A stretch of 64,000 bases of DNA from Chitinophaga rupis (GCF_900109685.1 NZ_FOBB01000010.1:248001-312000), one strand, 5' to 3'. Counted from the stretch's first letter, positions 28,652-37,354 are shown. A program made the numbers and translations. Notes: generated by a model not told the origin, from the letters alone.

Positions 28652-30085
28652 ATGAATAAACGCACGAATGTAAAAGCCGGCTTGTTCGGTATAGGCCTGC
28701 AGGCCTACTGGGATCAGTTCACCGGGTTAAAGGACCGCTTAACAGGCTATATCAATGTAGTGGCAAAGAACATGGAAGGCTTTGATGCCGAAATTATCAA
28801 CCTGGGCCTGATCGATACCCCGGAAAAAGCTTTTGAAGCAGGGACCACGTTTAAGTGCGCAGATGTGGATATATTATTCTTATACGTCTCTACCTATGCC
28901 CTGTCGGCCACCGTGCTGCCCGTGGTAAGAAAAGCGAACGTACCGGTTATTGTGTTAAACCTCTCCCCGGAAGCAAGTATAGATTATGCCAGCTTTAATA
29001 AACTAAAGGACCGCACCGCCATGACCGGCGAATGGCTGGCGCATTGCTCATCCTGTTCCGTACCTGAAATAGCAAACCTGTTCAACCGTTGTAAGATCCC
29101 CTTTTACCAGGTAACCGGCATGCTTAACCATGACCCGCACGTTTGGAACGAGGTAAAGGATTGGATAGATGCGGCAAGAGTGGCGCGTATCATGTATCAC
29201 AACAGGCTGGGTATAATGGGTAATTACTATGGCGGCATGATGGATATTTACACGGATCTTACCCTGCAGTGCGCCACATTTGGCGGTCATATGGAAGTGA
29301 TAGAAGTAGATGAGCTCTCCGGCTTGCGCGAATTGGTAACAGCGGAAGAGATAACAGCCAAATTGCGGGAAATTGAAAATGCCTTTGAAGTACAGCCCGA
29401 TTGTTCGCCTTCGGAATTGAACCGTGCCGCACAAACCGCAGTGGCGCTGGATAAGCTGGTGCACAAGTATCAGCTGGGTTCACTCGCTTATTATCATAAA
29501 GGAAGCGGCAATGCTGCTAATGAAAATACCGTCAGCTCCGTAATAGTAGGTAATTCACTGTTAACAGGTAAAAATATTCCCGTGGCCGGTGAGTATGAGA
29601 TCAAGAATGCCCAGGCCATGAAGATCATGGATAGCTTTGGTGCAGGTGGTTCCTTCACCGAGTATTATGCCATGGATTATAATGATGATGTAGTGTTGAT
29701 GGGCCACGATGGTCCCTGCCATCCGGGCATAGCCGAAGGCAGGATCAAGCTGAAACCCTTACAGGTATACCATGGCAAAGTAGGCAACGGCTTGTCCGTA
29801 GAAATGTCGGTTTGTTATGGACCGGTTACCTTGCTGTCGGTAGTGGAAACCGGCGATGGCACGCTTAAGCTGCTGGTTGCAGAGGGAGAATCAGTACCGG
29901 GCCCCATTTTGGAAATAGGCAATACCAACAGCCGTTACCGGTTCCCTGGCGGTGCCCGGAATTTTGTTGAGTCCTGGAACAAACAGGGCCCCGCACATCA
30001 TTGTGCCATAGGGCGCGGCCACATTGCATCAAAGATCAAAAAGCTGGGTGAGATCCTGAACGTTGCTACGGTGCGGGTTTGCTAG
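28652..30085 (+). CDS. L-fucose/L-arabinose isomerase-like enzyme
   Basis: Cytosolic enzyme of 477 residues from the ATG at 28652. It has the isomerase architecture: N-terminal Rossmann-like domain (VKAGLFGIGLQAYWDQF; ADVDILFLYVSTYALSATVL), a middle domain and a C-terminal catalytic barrel. Likely metal ligands are the Glu and His of GSFTEYYAMDYNDDVVLMGH and the His pair in GPAHHCAIGRGH. The family interconverts aldoses and ketoses such as L-arabinose/L-ribulose or L-fucose/L-fuculose; I cannot fix the substrate. The preceding 19 in-frame codons are hydrophobic and unlikely to be translated. No kinase or aldolase gene is nearby. Confidence 0.87.
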   Translation: MNKRTNVKAGLFGIGLQAYWDQFTGLKDRLTGYINVVAKNMEGFDAEIINLGLIDTPEKAFEAGTTFKCADVDILFLYVSTYALSATVLPVVRKANVPVIVLNLSPEASIDYASFNKLKDRTAMTGEWLAHCSSCSVPEIANLFNRCKIPFYQVTGMLNHDPHVWNEVKDWIDAARVARIMYHNRLGIMGNYYGGMMDIYTDLTLQCATFGGHMEVIEVDELSGLRELVTAEEITAKLREIENAFEVQPDCSPSELNRAAQTAVALDKLVHKYQLGSLAYYHKGSGNAANENTVSSVIVGNSLLTGKNIPVAGEYEIKNAQAMKIMDSFGAGGSFTEYYAMDYNDDVVLMGHDGPCHPGIAEGRIKLKPLQVYHGKVGNGLSVEMSVCYGPVTLLSVVETGDGTLKLLVAEGESVPGPILEIGNTNSRYRFPGGARNFVESWNKQGPAHHCAIGRGHIASKIKKLGEILNVATVRVC

Positions 30086-30099
30086 CTGTTAAAATACAT

Positions 30100-32478
30100 C
30101 TATTCTTTTCTCAGGCTTTCCACCGGGTTTGCCATAGCTGCCCTGATAGCCTGGTAGCTGACCGTTAATATTGCAATGGCTACGGATAAGCAGCATGCAA
30201 GCGCAAATACCCACCATTGGATACTAACGCGGTATTCATAGCTCTGCAGCCATTTATCCATACACCAGTAGGATAATGGCGCTGCTATTATAAATGAGAT
30301 AATAACCAGCTTTACAAAATCTTTAGATAATAAAGTAGTAATGCCTGTTATGGATGCGCCCAGCACTTTCCGTACACCGATCTCCCGGATCCTGTTCTCT
30401 GCCATATACGCAGCAAGACCAAATAAACCCAGGCATGAGATAAAGATGGTAAGCCCCGCAAATAAAGCGGCTAAAGTTCCCTGGCGTTTTTCATTATCAA
30501 ATTTCTGCGCATAGGCATCGTCTACGAACTTATATTCAAATGGATATTCCGGATTGTATTTTCTGAAAATGGTTTCTGCCTTTGCCAGGTTCTTAGCAGT
30601 GGAATTATTCCCGTTCAGCTTTATCTGTATCACCTGGAAGGTCATAAAGTTGCTCTTGGCGCCGCAGATCAATATTGGGCGGGTGGGTTCATAAGGGCTG
30701 GTAAGAATAAAATCTTTAATAACCCCCACAATATGCCAGTTAATACCCAGGTCGCTTACTACTTTACCAATGGGGTCTTTAAACTTCATTACTTTCAGCG
30801 CCGATTCATTTATAATTAACCCGGTTGAATCTGTAGGGAATTTTTTCAGATCAAGATCACGGCCCTGTACAAATTGCAGCCCTGCCGTAACGCCCAGCCC
30901 TTCATCAGATAAATACCGGTCAAAAGTGGTTTTGTCATTCGGGTCCTTTCCCTCCCAATCCTGACCCCATCCATTGCTCCACCTTTCTGTAAGCGGCGAG
31001 TTAGTTTTTGTAATAGATCTTGCAACACCGGATTCCAGCAGCTCATTCTTAATTAATGTATAGTTCTTAGGGATGGTGCCAGTCATAAACATGTACACAA
31101 GATTATCTTTGTTATACCCGGTTTCCCGGTTACGGGCATAGTCTATCTGTTGTTTCACAATAATAGTGCAGATGATCAGCACAATGGCCGATGTGAACTG
31201 CAATACCACCAGCACTTTCCTGGGTGTTACCAATGCATTTGCTTTTTTAAAGGTGCCTTTCAATACCTTAACAGGCTGGAAGGATGAAAGGAAGAATGCA
31301 GGGAAGCTGCCGGCTAACAGACCCGTGAACAGAATAAAGCCAATAAATGCCATCCAGGTATAAATATTACCATAGTTCAGGGATAGCTTTTTATCTGTAA
31401 GCTGGTTGTAAGCGGGTAAGCTTATCAGCACAATAATAATAGCTACCATACCTGCCAGGAAGGCAATAAAAACAGACTCCCCTATAAACTGGCCGATGAG
31501 CGTACTTTTCTGGGCGCCCACTACTTTACGTATGCCTACTTCCTTTGCCCGTTTTTCACTCCGTGCGGTGCTCAGGTTCATAAAATTAATGCAGGCGATC
31601 AATAATATCAGTCCTGCGATAATGCTGAATATTTTTACGAATGTGCTGCGGCCTCCATTATCTTCCATGCCATTCGTAAAACTTGAATACAAACGCCAGC
31701 GCTCAAGCGGGTAAATAAACAGCTCCCATTTCATTGCTTTGGCGTCATCACTATAATGCTGTCTAAGGTCTTTTACTTTACGGTTTATAACAGCAGGGGT
31801 TACATTGGGCTTCAGCAGTACATAGGTAGGGGTGCTGTTATCGTTCCAGCCATAGTCCTGTCCTTCCCCATATTTTATATAGGACCAGGGCAATAGGTAA
31901 TCAAACTGGAATCGCGTATTGGTGGGCGGATCTTTTACCACACCTGTAACGGTATAATTATCTTTATTCTCGATCCTTATAATTTTCCCGATTGCATCTT
32001 CATTGCCGAACAGGCTTTTAGCGGTTGTCTCTGTAAGCACCACGGAATGCACATCGTTCAGGGCTGTGAGAGGATTGCCCTTTAGCATCGGGAAGCTGAA
32101 CATCTGCAGAAAACCCGTGTCCACTACCATCCCCGACTTCACTATTTTCTTTTCTCCAACTGAAAAAAGTAAATTACCATATGAATCCGCTCTTACCGTA
32201 CGCTCTATTTCAGGCAGGTCTTTTTCCAGAGCACGAGCTGTTGGTGCTGATACCGTATTCCAGCATGTTACCTTACCCTGCAGGGCTACGCGGTTCCACA
32301 CTTCATAGATCCGGTCTTTCTTCTGATGAAAGCCGTCGTAGCTTTGTTCATCGTATATCCACATAAAAATAAGTATGGCAGCAGCCATACCTACGGCAAG
32401 ACCTGTAATATTGATGGCCGAAAACCCTTTATTACGCACCAGGTTCCGGTAAGCGACTTTGAAAAAATTTCTAATCAT
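30100..32478 (-). CDS. MacB/FtsX-type ABC transporter permease
   Basis: Inner-membrane protein of 792 residues with the Bacteroidota double-permease layout: TM1 and a periplasmic MacB domain (FSAINITGLAVGMAAAILIF; YDEQSYDGFHQKKDRIYEVW), FtsX TM block one (FSIIAGLILLIACINFMNLSTARSEKR), a second periplasmic domain, and block two (AGLTIFISCLGLFGLAAYMAENR, ending ANPVESLRKE). Such permeases work with a separate ATPase, none of which is encoded nearby, or act in stress signalling. A sigma-54-like promoter and twin activator sites precede it. It converges with the isomerase gene at a 14-base gap. Confidence 0.93.
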   Translation of the reverse strand: MIRNFFKVAYRNLVRNKGFSAINITGLAVGMAAAILIFMWIYDEQSYDGFHQKKDRIYEVWNRVALQGKVTCWNTVSAPTARALEKDLPEIERTVRADSYGNLLFSVGEKKIVKSGMVVDTGFLQMFSFPMLKGNPLTALNDVHSVVLTETTAKSLFGNEDAIGKIIRIENKDNYTVTGVVKDPPTNTRFQFDYLLPWSYIKYGEGQDYGWNDNSTPTYVLLKPNVTPAVINRKVKDLRQHYSDDAKAMKWELFIYPLERWRLYSSFTNGMEDNGGRSTFVKIFSIIAGLILLIACINFMNLSTARSEKRAKEVGIRKVVGAQKSTLIGQFIGESVFIAFLAGMVAIIIVLISLPAYNQLTDKKLSLNYGNIYTWMAFIGFILFTGLLAGSFPAFFLSSFQPVKVLKGTFKKANALVTPRKVLVVLQFTSAIVLIICTIIVKQQIDYARNRETGYNKDNLVYMFMTGTIPKNYTLIKNELLESGVARSITKTNSPLTERWSNGWGQDWEGKDPNDKTTFDRYLSDEGLGVTAGLQFVQGRDLDLKKFPTDSTGLIINESALKVMKFKDPIGKVVSDLGINWHIVGVIKDFILTSPYEPTRPILICGAKSNFMTFQVIQIKLNGNNSTAKNLAKAETIFRKYNPEYPFEYKFVDDAYAQKFDNEKRQGTLAALFAGLTIFISCLGLFGLAAYMAENRIREIGVRKVLGASITGITTLLSKDFVKLVIISFIIAAPLSYWCMDKWLQSYEYRVSIQWWVFALACCLSVAIAILTVSYQAIRAAMANPVESLRKE

Positions 32479-32520
32479 GATAGATCAATCATTCAGTGAA
32501 CTATAACAAACAAGATGGCG

Positions 32521-32536
32521 GGGGACTGCGCGCCAA
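32521..32536 (-). promoter_or_regulatory. Sigma-54-like promoter of the permease gene
   Basis: Read on the minus strand, TTGGCGCGCAGTCCCC resembles the -24 part of the sigma-54 consensus (TTGGCAC-type). The -12 part is CCCC instead of TTGC, so the match is partial. It lies about 43 bases upstream of the start codon. Together with the two activator-like palindromes 63-115 bases further up, the layout fits sigma-54 control. Confidence 0.4.
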
Positions 32537-32598
32537 GATAATGCCGCATATTCATTTGATTGATTTACAATGCAGTAGTTATATTATAAATAGGGGTT

Positions 32599-32636
32599 TG
32601 TTCGGTTTTGAAACAAAACCTGTCCGGTTTTGAACA
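32599..32636. promoter_or_regulatory. Twin activator-binding palindromes upstream of the permease gene
   Basis: TGTTCGGTTTTGAAACA (32599-32615) and TGTCCGGTTTTGAACA (32621-32636) share the core CGGTTTTGAA and the pattern TGTYC-N6-GAA(A)CA. The cores are 22 bp apart, about two helical turns. This is typical of paired sites for a dimeric bacterial enhancer-binding protein. Confidence 0.6.
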
Positions 32637-32648
32637 CGCGTTATAAGG

Positions 32649-32687
32649 ATCCACTGCGCAGTTTTCAGGGCAAGCTGCACAGTGGAT
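32649..32687 (-). terminator. Hairpin terminator after the AHSA1 gene
   Basis: ATCCACTG (32649-32656) pairs with CAGTGGAT (32680-32687), extended inward by GCAG/CTGC across a 1x1 mismatch, with a 13-base loop. It lies just beyond the stop of the minus-strand AHSA1 gene and would end that transcript before the permease promoter region. Confidence 0.65.
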
Positions 32688-32694
32688 ATTTTGT

Positions 32695-33150
32695 TTATGC
32701 CACCTTTTCTTTCGGGGTAGGCTGCCCTTTACCGGTAGTTATCAGGTTCTTTAAACTCCCCTGTATATAACCGGTCCATGCATTGGAACAGGCATCATAA
32801 CATTCTTCATCAGGCACTAAGCCCTGGTGGGTGAAGCGGAGCTGCGTTTGGCCGCCTTGTTCGGCAATTTCAAAGCTGATCGTGGTACCCGTCCATTCAC
32901 TTTTGTTCTTAATAAAAGAAAGGTGGCTATCTGTAACAAGCCAAACAATCTTTTTGCCGGGCACCACTTCTGTTAGTTTTTGTTTGGAGTAATGCACATC
33001 TCCAAAGCGCACCTCAAATTCATCTCCTTGTTTTTGAAAGCTGCCTTCAATATTTTCTGTCCACCATTGATGAACATTATTAACGGCATTAAATATTTCT
33101 TCCGGTGTCTGGTCTGCCAAAAAGGAAACGGTGAAGTTTTGATTGTTCAT
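32695..33150 (-). CDS. AHSA1/SRPBCC-domain protein (copy 1)
   Basis: Cytosolic START-like protein of 151 residues. The family start FLADQTPEEIFNAVNNVHQWW, LTEVVPGKKIVWLVTDSHLSF, TTISFEIAEQGGQTQLRFTH and the C-terminal helix YIQGSLKNLITTG give a hydrophobic-cavity helix-grip fold. AHSA1-type proteins bind small hydrophobic ligands or assist chaperones; the ligand is unknown. It is clearly a tandem paralogue of the next gene, with roughly half the residues identical, 42 bases apart on the same strand. Confidence 0.92.
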   Translation of the reverse strand: MNNQNFTVSFLADQTPEEIFNAVNNVHQWWTENIEGSFQKQGDEFEVRFGDVHYSKQKLTEVVPGKKIVWLVTDSHLSFIKNKSEWTGTTISFEIAEQGGQTQLRFTHQGLVPDEECYDACSNAWTGYIQGSLKNLITTGKGQPTPKEKVA

Positions 33151-33192
33151 AAGCTTTTTATTGATGGTTTTAGAATAGCGGCGATTGTCTTA

Positions 33193-33681
33193 TTATCCCT
33201 GGAGTTCCCATTTTTTCAGCAGCTCAGCGTTAAAGCCGCCTTCTTTAGGATTGGGTGTTCCTTTTCCTGTAACAATCAGGTTGCGCAGGCTGTTGTTGAT
33301 GTAATTGCTCCATGCATCAAAGCAGATCTTGTAGCATTCATAGTCAGGCACTAAACCCAGGTGAGTGAACTGAAGCTGGGTTTTGCCATCCTTTTCCGTG
33401 ATCTCAAAAATGATCTTTGTATCCTTCCACTCAGTTTTATCCTCCGTGAAATCAAAATAGTTGTCCAATACCAGCCATACCACTTTTTTATCAGGCACAA
33501 CTTCTGTTAATTTCAGTTTTGTAACATGAACATCTTTAAAGTGATACAAAAACTCCTCATTGAGCTTTGCTGTATTGCCTTCAATTTCTTCAGACCACCA
33601 GCCACGCGGATTGTTAACGGCGTTGAAGACTTCTTTGGGTGTTTGGTCTACCAGGAAGGTAGTGCTAAAGGATGTACTCAT
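33193..33681 (-). CDS. AHSA1/SRPBCC-domain protein (copy 2)
   Basis: Protein of 162 residues, paralogous to its downstream neighbour along the whole length (FLVDQTPKEVFNAVNNPRGWW; LTEVVPDKKVVWLVLDNYFDF; KTQLQFTHLGLVPDYECYK; NLIVTGKGTPNPKE). The C-terminus is longer by GGFNAELLKKWELQG. The shared spacing points to a local duplication. It is divergent from the GlxA-type regulator gene across 140 bases, so that regulator may control the pair. Confidence 0.92.
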   Translation of the reverse strand: MSTSFSTTFLVDQTPKEVFNAVNNPRGWWSEEIEGNTAKLNEEFLYHFKDVHVTKLKLTEVVPDKKVVWLVLDNYFDFTEDKTEWKDTKIIFEITEKDGKTQLQFTHLGLVPDYECYKICFDAWSNYINNSLRNLIVTGKGTPNPKEGGFNAELLKKWELQG

Positions 33682-33775
33682 TGTCAGAATATATTTTGAT
33701 GGTTAAAAACTTTACTTAGCAAAAGTATTGTCTAAATATCACATTGGCAGGGTGCCAAATGGAAATTCTGATGGG

Positions 33776-33806
33776 TTGATTTGGACAGTACAAGTTGTTA
33801 CCTTTA
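33776..33806 (+). promoter_or_regulatory. Bacteroidota-type promoter of the GlxA-like gene
   Basis: TTGA (33776-33779), a 19-base spacer and TACCTTTA (33799-33806), one base off TAnnTTTG. Transcription would start near 33813, about 9 bases before the ATG at 33822. Confidence 0.45.
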
Positions 33807-33821
33807 TAAAAAGGAATTGCA

Positions 33822-34802
33822 ATGAAACATCTTACCATCATAGTGCCTGAGGGAGAGAATAACCTGAGCAGCATAGTAGGCACCTACAAAATATTTACCC
33901 GGGCCAATGAGTACTGGAAAGCAAGCGGCAGGAATGAATTATTTAAAATTGAATTAGCCGGCATTTCAAATGAGGTGGAGTTCTATGGCGGCCTGTTTGC
34001 CGTGCGGCCACAAACCCATATTTCCAGTATCAAAAGAACCAATCTTATCGTTATACCCTCCCTGAATCATAATTATCAGAAAGCAGTGAAGGGCAACCAG
34101 CTGCTGATCGATTGGGTAGCGAAACAATATAAAGAGGGCGCTGAAATAGCCAGTATCTGCACCGGTGCATTTATGCTTGCTTCCTCGGGCCTGCTGGATG
34201 GAAGGGCCTGTTCTACGCATTGGGCGGCTGCAGATAATTTCAGGAGCATGTTTCCCAAAGTGAATTTACAGCCGGATAAGCTGATCACAGATGAAAACGG
34301 GATCTATACAAATGGCGGCGCCTATTCCTTCCTGAACCTGGTGCTGTACCTGGTAGAGAAGTATTTTGACAGGCAAACCGCCATTTTTTGTTCCAAAGTA
34401 TTCCAGATTGAAATGGACCGCCAAAGCCAATCCGCATTTACCATCTTTACCGGTCAAAAGCTGCATGGCGATGAAATGGTGAAACAGGCCCAGGCCTATC
34501 TTGAAAGTAACCTGCAGGAAAAAATATCCATTGAACAGCTATCTTCCAAATTTGCTGTTGGCAGGCGCAACTTTGACAGGCGGTTCATTAAAGCCACCGG
34601 GAATACACCCATTGAATATTCGCAAAGGGTAAAAATTGAATCGGCCAAGAAAGCCTTTGAAACCAGCCGCAAAACAATTAATGAAGTAATGTATGAGGTG
34701 GGCTATTCTGACCTGAAGGCCTTCCGGGAGGTATTCAGAAAAATAACCGGGATGTCGCCACTGGAATACAGGATGAGGTATAATAAAGAAGCGGTGGTTT
34801 AA
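33822..34802 (+). CDS. GlxA-family regulator (DJ-1/PfpI plus AraC HTH)
   Basis: Transcription factor of 326 residues. The DJ-1/PfpI-like domain (1-190) has the nucleophile-elbow Cys in EIASICTGAFMLASSGLLDG followed by ACSTHWAAADNF, as in GlxA/FtrA sensors. The C-terminal AraC HTH (about 225-320) has SIEQLSSKFAVGRRNFDRRF, GNTPIEYSQRVKIESAKKAF and YSDLKAFREVFRKITGMSPL. It is divergent from the two AHSA1 genes and convergent, with a 4-base overlap, with a DoxX-like gene. The inducer is unknown. Confidence 0.94.
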   Translation: MKHLTIIVPEGENNLSSIVGTYKIFTRANEYWKASGRNELFKIELAGISNEVEFYGGLFAVRPQTHISSIKRTNLIVIPSLNHNYQKAVKGNQLLIDWVAKQYKEGAEIASICTGAFMLASSGLLDGRACSTHWAAADNFRSMFPKVNLQPDKLITDENGIYTNGGAYSFLNLVLYLVEKYFDRQTAIFCSKVFQIEMDRQSQSAFTIFTGQKLHGDEMVKQAQAYLESNLQEKISIEQLSSKFAVGRRNFDRRFIKATGNTPIEYSQRVKIESAKKAFETSRKTINEVMYEVGYSDLKAFREVFRKITGMSPLEYRMRYNKEAVV

Positions 34803-35179
34803 GCGCGCGCCGGCAAAACTGCCACCCTCCTCTTTTGCCAGGTTATATAAGAAACCGCCAGCACCGCTAAATATCCTAGCGCGCCAAAGCTTTGTGAAAG
34901 CGGATCACCAGAGGCTAGATGCGCAATGGGCGCGGAAATAAAAATGATCACAAATCCAAAATAGGCCCATTCTTTTATTCTGCCGCTAATGGGCGCTAAT
35001 AATGCAAGCGCCCCTAAAAATTTAGCCAATGCCACCTCTATCCTGAAATAATCCGGAAACCCCAAATGCCGGCAGATCGCTTTTACTTCTTCCCTGGTCA
35101 TATAATTGTATGCCGACAATATTATCATTCCTGCTATTATACTGGTAGATACCCAGTAGGTAATTTTAGCTGTTTTCAC
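34799..35179 (-). CDS. DoxX-like four-helix membrane protein
   Basis: Inner-membrane protein of 126 residues with four hydrophobic segments: ITYWVSTSIIAGMIILSAYN, VALAKFLGALALLAPI, WAYFGFVIIFISAPIAHLAS and GALGYLAVLAVSYITW. The LGFPDYFRIEVALAKFLGAL stretch is typical of DoxX-like proteins. It starts 10 bases after the oxidoreductase gene on the same strand, so the two are probably co-transcribed. Its 3' end overlaps that of the convergent regulator gene by 4 bases. Confidence 0.88.
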   Translation of the reverse strand: MKTAKITYWVSTSIIAGMIILSAYNYMTREEVKAICRHLGFPDYFRIEVALAKFLGALALLAPISGRIKEWAYFGFVIIFISAPIAHLASGDPLSQSFGALGYLAVLAVSYITWQKRRVAVLPARA

Positions 35180-35189
35180 TGTATTTAAT

Positions 35190-36158
35190 TTAGATAGTGA
35201 CCACTAAGCGTTGTCCGCCGGGAATATCCAGGTCCCACAGGCTGGCAATGTCTTTTAAATCCACGCTAACCGTTTCCACCTTCAGCTTACCTGCTGCCGC
35301 CAGCTTAAACATCTCCGGCAATATTTTTTTAAGCAATTCCTGTACTTCAGGTTTTGTCCAGCTGCCTAAACCGGAGCCGGTCAGCTGCAGGTCTACGCTT
35401 CGTAAATTCTCTGCAGACAATTGAATAAGGTCGCCCGCCATAGAGCCAATAGATACAAACCGTGTTTTATGGGTGAACATGCCCTGGCCCTTAAAAGCGG
35501 AGAGGATGAGTTCTGCGGTATGCCCCCATAAATAATCCAGGATAATGTCAACAGGCGTGCGGCTATGAATGGCTTTTATTTGTGCAACAAAGGCTTCATC
35601 ATCCTGTTCCAGCGTAATAATTTCATCTGCGCCTAATGCCAGCAGGGACTGTAAGGTCTGTTTATTCCTACCCGTTACAATGATCCTTTTTGCGCCGTAA
35701 TATTTTGCTATCTGTACCGCTATTTTCCCGGTAAAACCCGTAGCGCCGTTTATTAACACAGTTTCACCCTTTTTCATGCCTGCCCGGAAGCGAAGCCCCA
35801 TAGCAGATCCGAACACGGCATTGGGCAGGGCCGCTGCGGTAACATCGTCAATACCAGCCGGTAAGGGCACCATGCGGTCTTTCTCAATCACGGCTTTCTC
35901 TGCGATCATACCGGTTGCGCCAACGGCATATACCCGGGTGCCGTTTTCCAGCACGCCTACTCCATCGCCACCAATAATGGTTGCCTGCTCAGGATCATTT
36001 TGGATTGAATAATGCTTACCGCTTGCCCTTGATCTGTCAAGCTGTTTAATAGCGGCTGCTTTCATAGAAATTAACAACTCATTTTTTTGAGCCACGGGTT
36101 CAGGGAAATCCACGTATTGCGGCATTCCGTCCCTTTGATACATAACTGCTGCTTTCAT
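35190..36158 (-). CDS. MDR-family NADPH oxidoreductase (quinone oxidoreductase-like)
   Basis: Medium-chain dehydrogenase/reductase of 322 residues. The GroES-like N-terminal domain (EPVAQKNELLISMKAAAIKQ; GGDGVGVLENGTRVYAVG) has no zinc-binding Cys/His set, so it is the zinc-free quinone-reductase type. The Rossmann domain has GATGFTGKIAVQIAKYYGAK with a following VTGRN that favours NADPH. It probably reduces quinones or reactive enones. It is followed after 10 bases by the DoxX-like gene and preceded at 79 bases by a Crp-like regulator gene on the same strand. Confidence 0.92.
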   Translation of the reverse strand: MKAAVMYQRDGMPQYVDFPEPVAQKNELLISMKAAAIKQLDRSRASGKHYSIQNDPEQATIIGGDGVGVLENGTRVYAVGATGMIAEKAVIEKDRMVPLPAGIDDVTAAALPNAVFGSAMGLRFRAGMKKGETVLINGATGFTGKIAVQIAKYYGAKRIIVTGRNKQTLQSLLALGADEIITLEQDDEAFVAQIKAIHSRTPVDIILDYLWGHTAELILSAFKGQGMFTHKTRFVSIGSMAGDLIQLSAENLRSVDLQLTGSGLGSWTKPEVQELLKKILPEMFKLAAAGKLKVETVSVDLKDIASLWDLDIPGGQRLVVTI

Positions 36159-36237
36159 ATTTGATAATTTTTATAATGCAAAGCTACCCGGCAATATACC
36201 GGCGGGCAATAACATTTGTTATCAAATACGGGGGGCT

Positions 36238-36816
36238 TTACTTTTCTTTGGCCAGCTTACTTTTAATGCGGCTCAGGTGCACCGTGCTAACGCCCAGGTA
36301 GGAAGCAATATAATGCTGGGGCACCCGCTGCACCACCTGTGGCTTTTCCTTTACCAGGTTCAGATAGCGCTGCTGTGGGGTATCTTTTATAAAGGAAAAG
36401 AACTGTTTCATATAATCAAAGGTGCGCTCAAATACGGTATCTATGATCATCTCCCGGAATACAGGCAGCTCGCTTACCTCCGCAATGATCCGGTCTGCAT
36501 CTTTTTTATGAATGTACCATAACACGCAGGGCTCAATGGTTTCAATGGTTACCGGGCTTGGGTATCCCTTTCTGAAACTTTCAATGGAAGAAACCATATT
36601 ATTTTCAAAGAAGAACTGGGTTGTAACATCCTTTCCATCGTTATTAAACCACACACGGATACAGCCCTTTTCAATTAAGAACATATTCTTCGGAATATCG
36701 CCCTCCTTTAAAAGCGCTGTTCTTGCGGAAACTTTCATGCGTTTAAAACAGCCGGTATAGTCGTTCCATTTATCATCGTCAAGCCGGAATTTATTTCTGA
36801 ACTGGTCAAACATCAC
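36238..36816 (-). CDS. Crp/Fnr-family transcriptional regulator
   Basis: Protein of 192 residues. The cyclic-nucleotide-binding-like beta-barrel (about 20-120: ARTALLKEGDIPKNMFLIEK; VTTQFFFENNMVSSIESF) precedes a dimer helix and a short winged HTH (about 150-192: VPQHYIASYLGVSTVHLSRI). This is the common Bacteroidota single-domain-sensor type, not true cAMP-CRP: the phosphate-binding cassette is not conserved. It lies 79 bases upstream of the oxidoreductase gene and may regulate it or share its transcript. Confidence 0.93.
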   Translation of the reverse strand: MMFDQFRNKFRLDDDKWNDYTGCFKRMKVSARTALLKEGDIPKNMFLIEKGCIRVWFNNDGKDVTTQFFFENNMVSSIESFRKGYPSPVTIETIEPCVLWYIHKKDADRIIAEVSELPVFREMIIDTVFERTFDYMKQFFSFIKDTPQQRYLNLVKEKPQVVQRVPQHYIASYLGVSTVHLSRIKSKLAKEK

Positions 36817-36903
36817 TAAATATACAAAAAGGTATCATACACTCCACCCGCCGGCAAGCTGCTGAATGTTCCAGAGGCGCCGGCATCAACCTACCCTGGG
36901 CAT

Positions 36904-36943
36904 CAGCGCTTCGTGGGTGCCATACTGCACCCACGGGCCGCTG
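36904..36943. terminator. Hairpin downstream of the GreA/B-like gene
   Basis: CGTGGGTGC (36912-36920) and GCACCCACG (36927-36935) form a perfect 9-bp stem with a 6-base loop. CAGCG/CGCTG extend it across a 3x3 internal loop. It begins just past the stop of the minus-strand GreA/B-like gene. No U-tract follows, so it may stabilise the mRNA end or be a palindromic repeat instead of a classic terminator. Confidence 0.5.
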
Positions 36944-36949
36944 CTAAGG

Positions 36950-37354
36950 TTATGCATTAATTGGGTTTGATACCTCCAGGATCGTAAATGTTCTTCTTCC
37001 TGCAGGCACTTTCCAGCTCACTTTACTACCCTTTTTATACCCGATGAGCGCCGTTCCGATAGGCGACATGATGGAAACCTTTTTTTGTTTGATGTCGGCC
37101 TTCTCCGGCATCACGATCGTGATCTTTAATACTTTATTTTCGCGCTCCTCTTTAACCGTAACACTTGAATTAAGCCTTACTACATCAGGAGGCATATCTT
37201 CATCATCCACCAGCTTAGCCTTTTTCAATTCTGCGCCCAGCTCCTCCGCATCCTGCTTGTTAAAAGTTGCCTGTACCAATCCATTTTTCAGGTTGGATAG
37301 GATCACTTCATAATCATATTTGGTCAGCACAAGCTGCTCTTTTATCTTTTGCAT
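36950..37354 (-). CDS. GreA/GreB-family elongation factor-like protein
   Basis: Protein of 134 residues. A short helical N-terminus (LTKYDYEVILSNLKNG; DAEELGAELKKAKLVD) replaces the long coiled coil of true Gre factors. The C-terminal FKBP-like domain is clear (VTVKEERENKVLKITIVMPE; VSIMSPIGTALIGYKKGSKV; RRTFTILEV). This is the short Rnk-like group that binds RNA polymerase without cleavage activity in characterised members. It is 53 bases after a gene for an uncharacterised protein on the same strand. Confidence 0.88.
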   Translation of the reverse strand: MQKIKEQLVLTKYDYEVILSNLKNGLVQATFNKQDAEELGAELKKAKLVDDEDMPPDVVRLNSSVTVKEERENKVLKITIVMPEKADIKQKKVSIMSPIGTALIGYKKGSKVSWKVPAGRRTFTILEVSNPINA

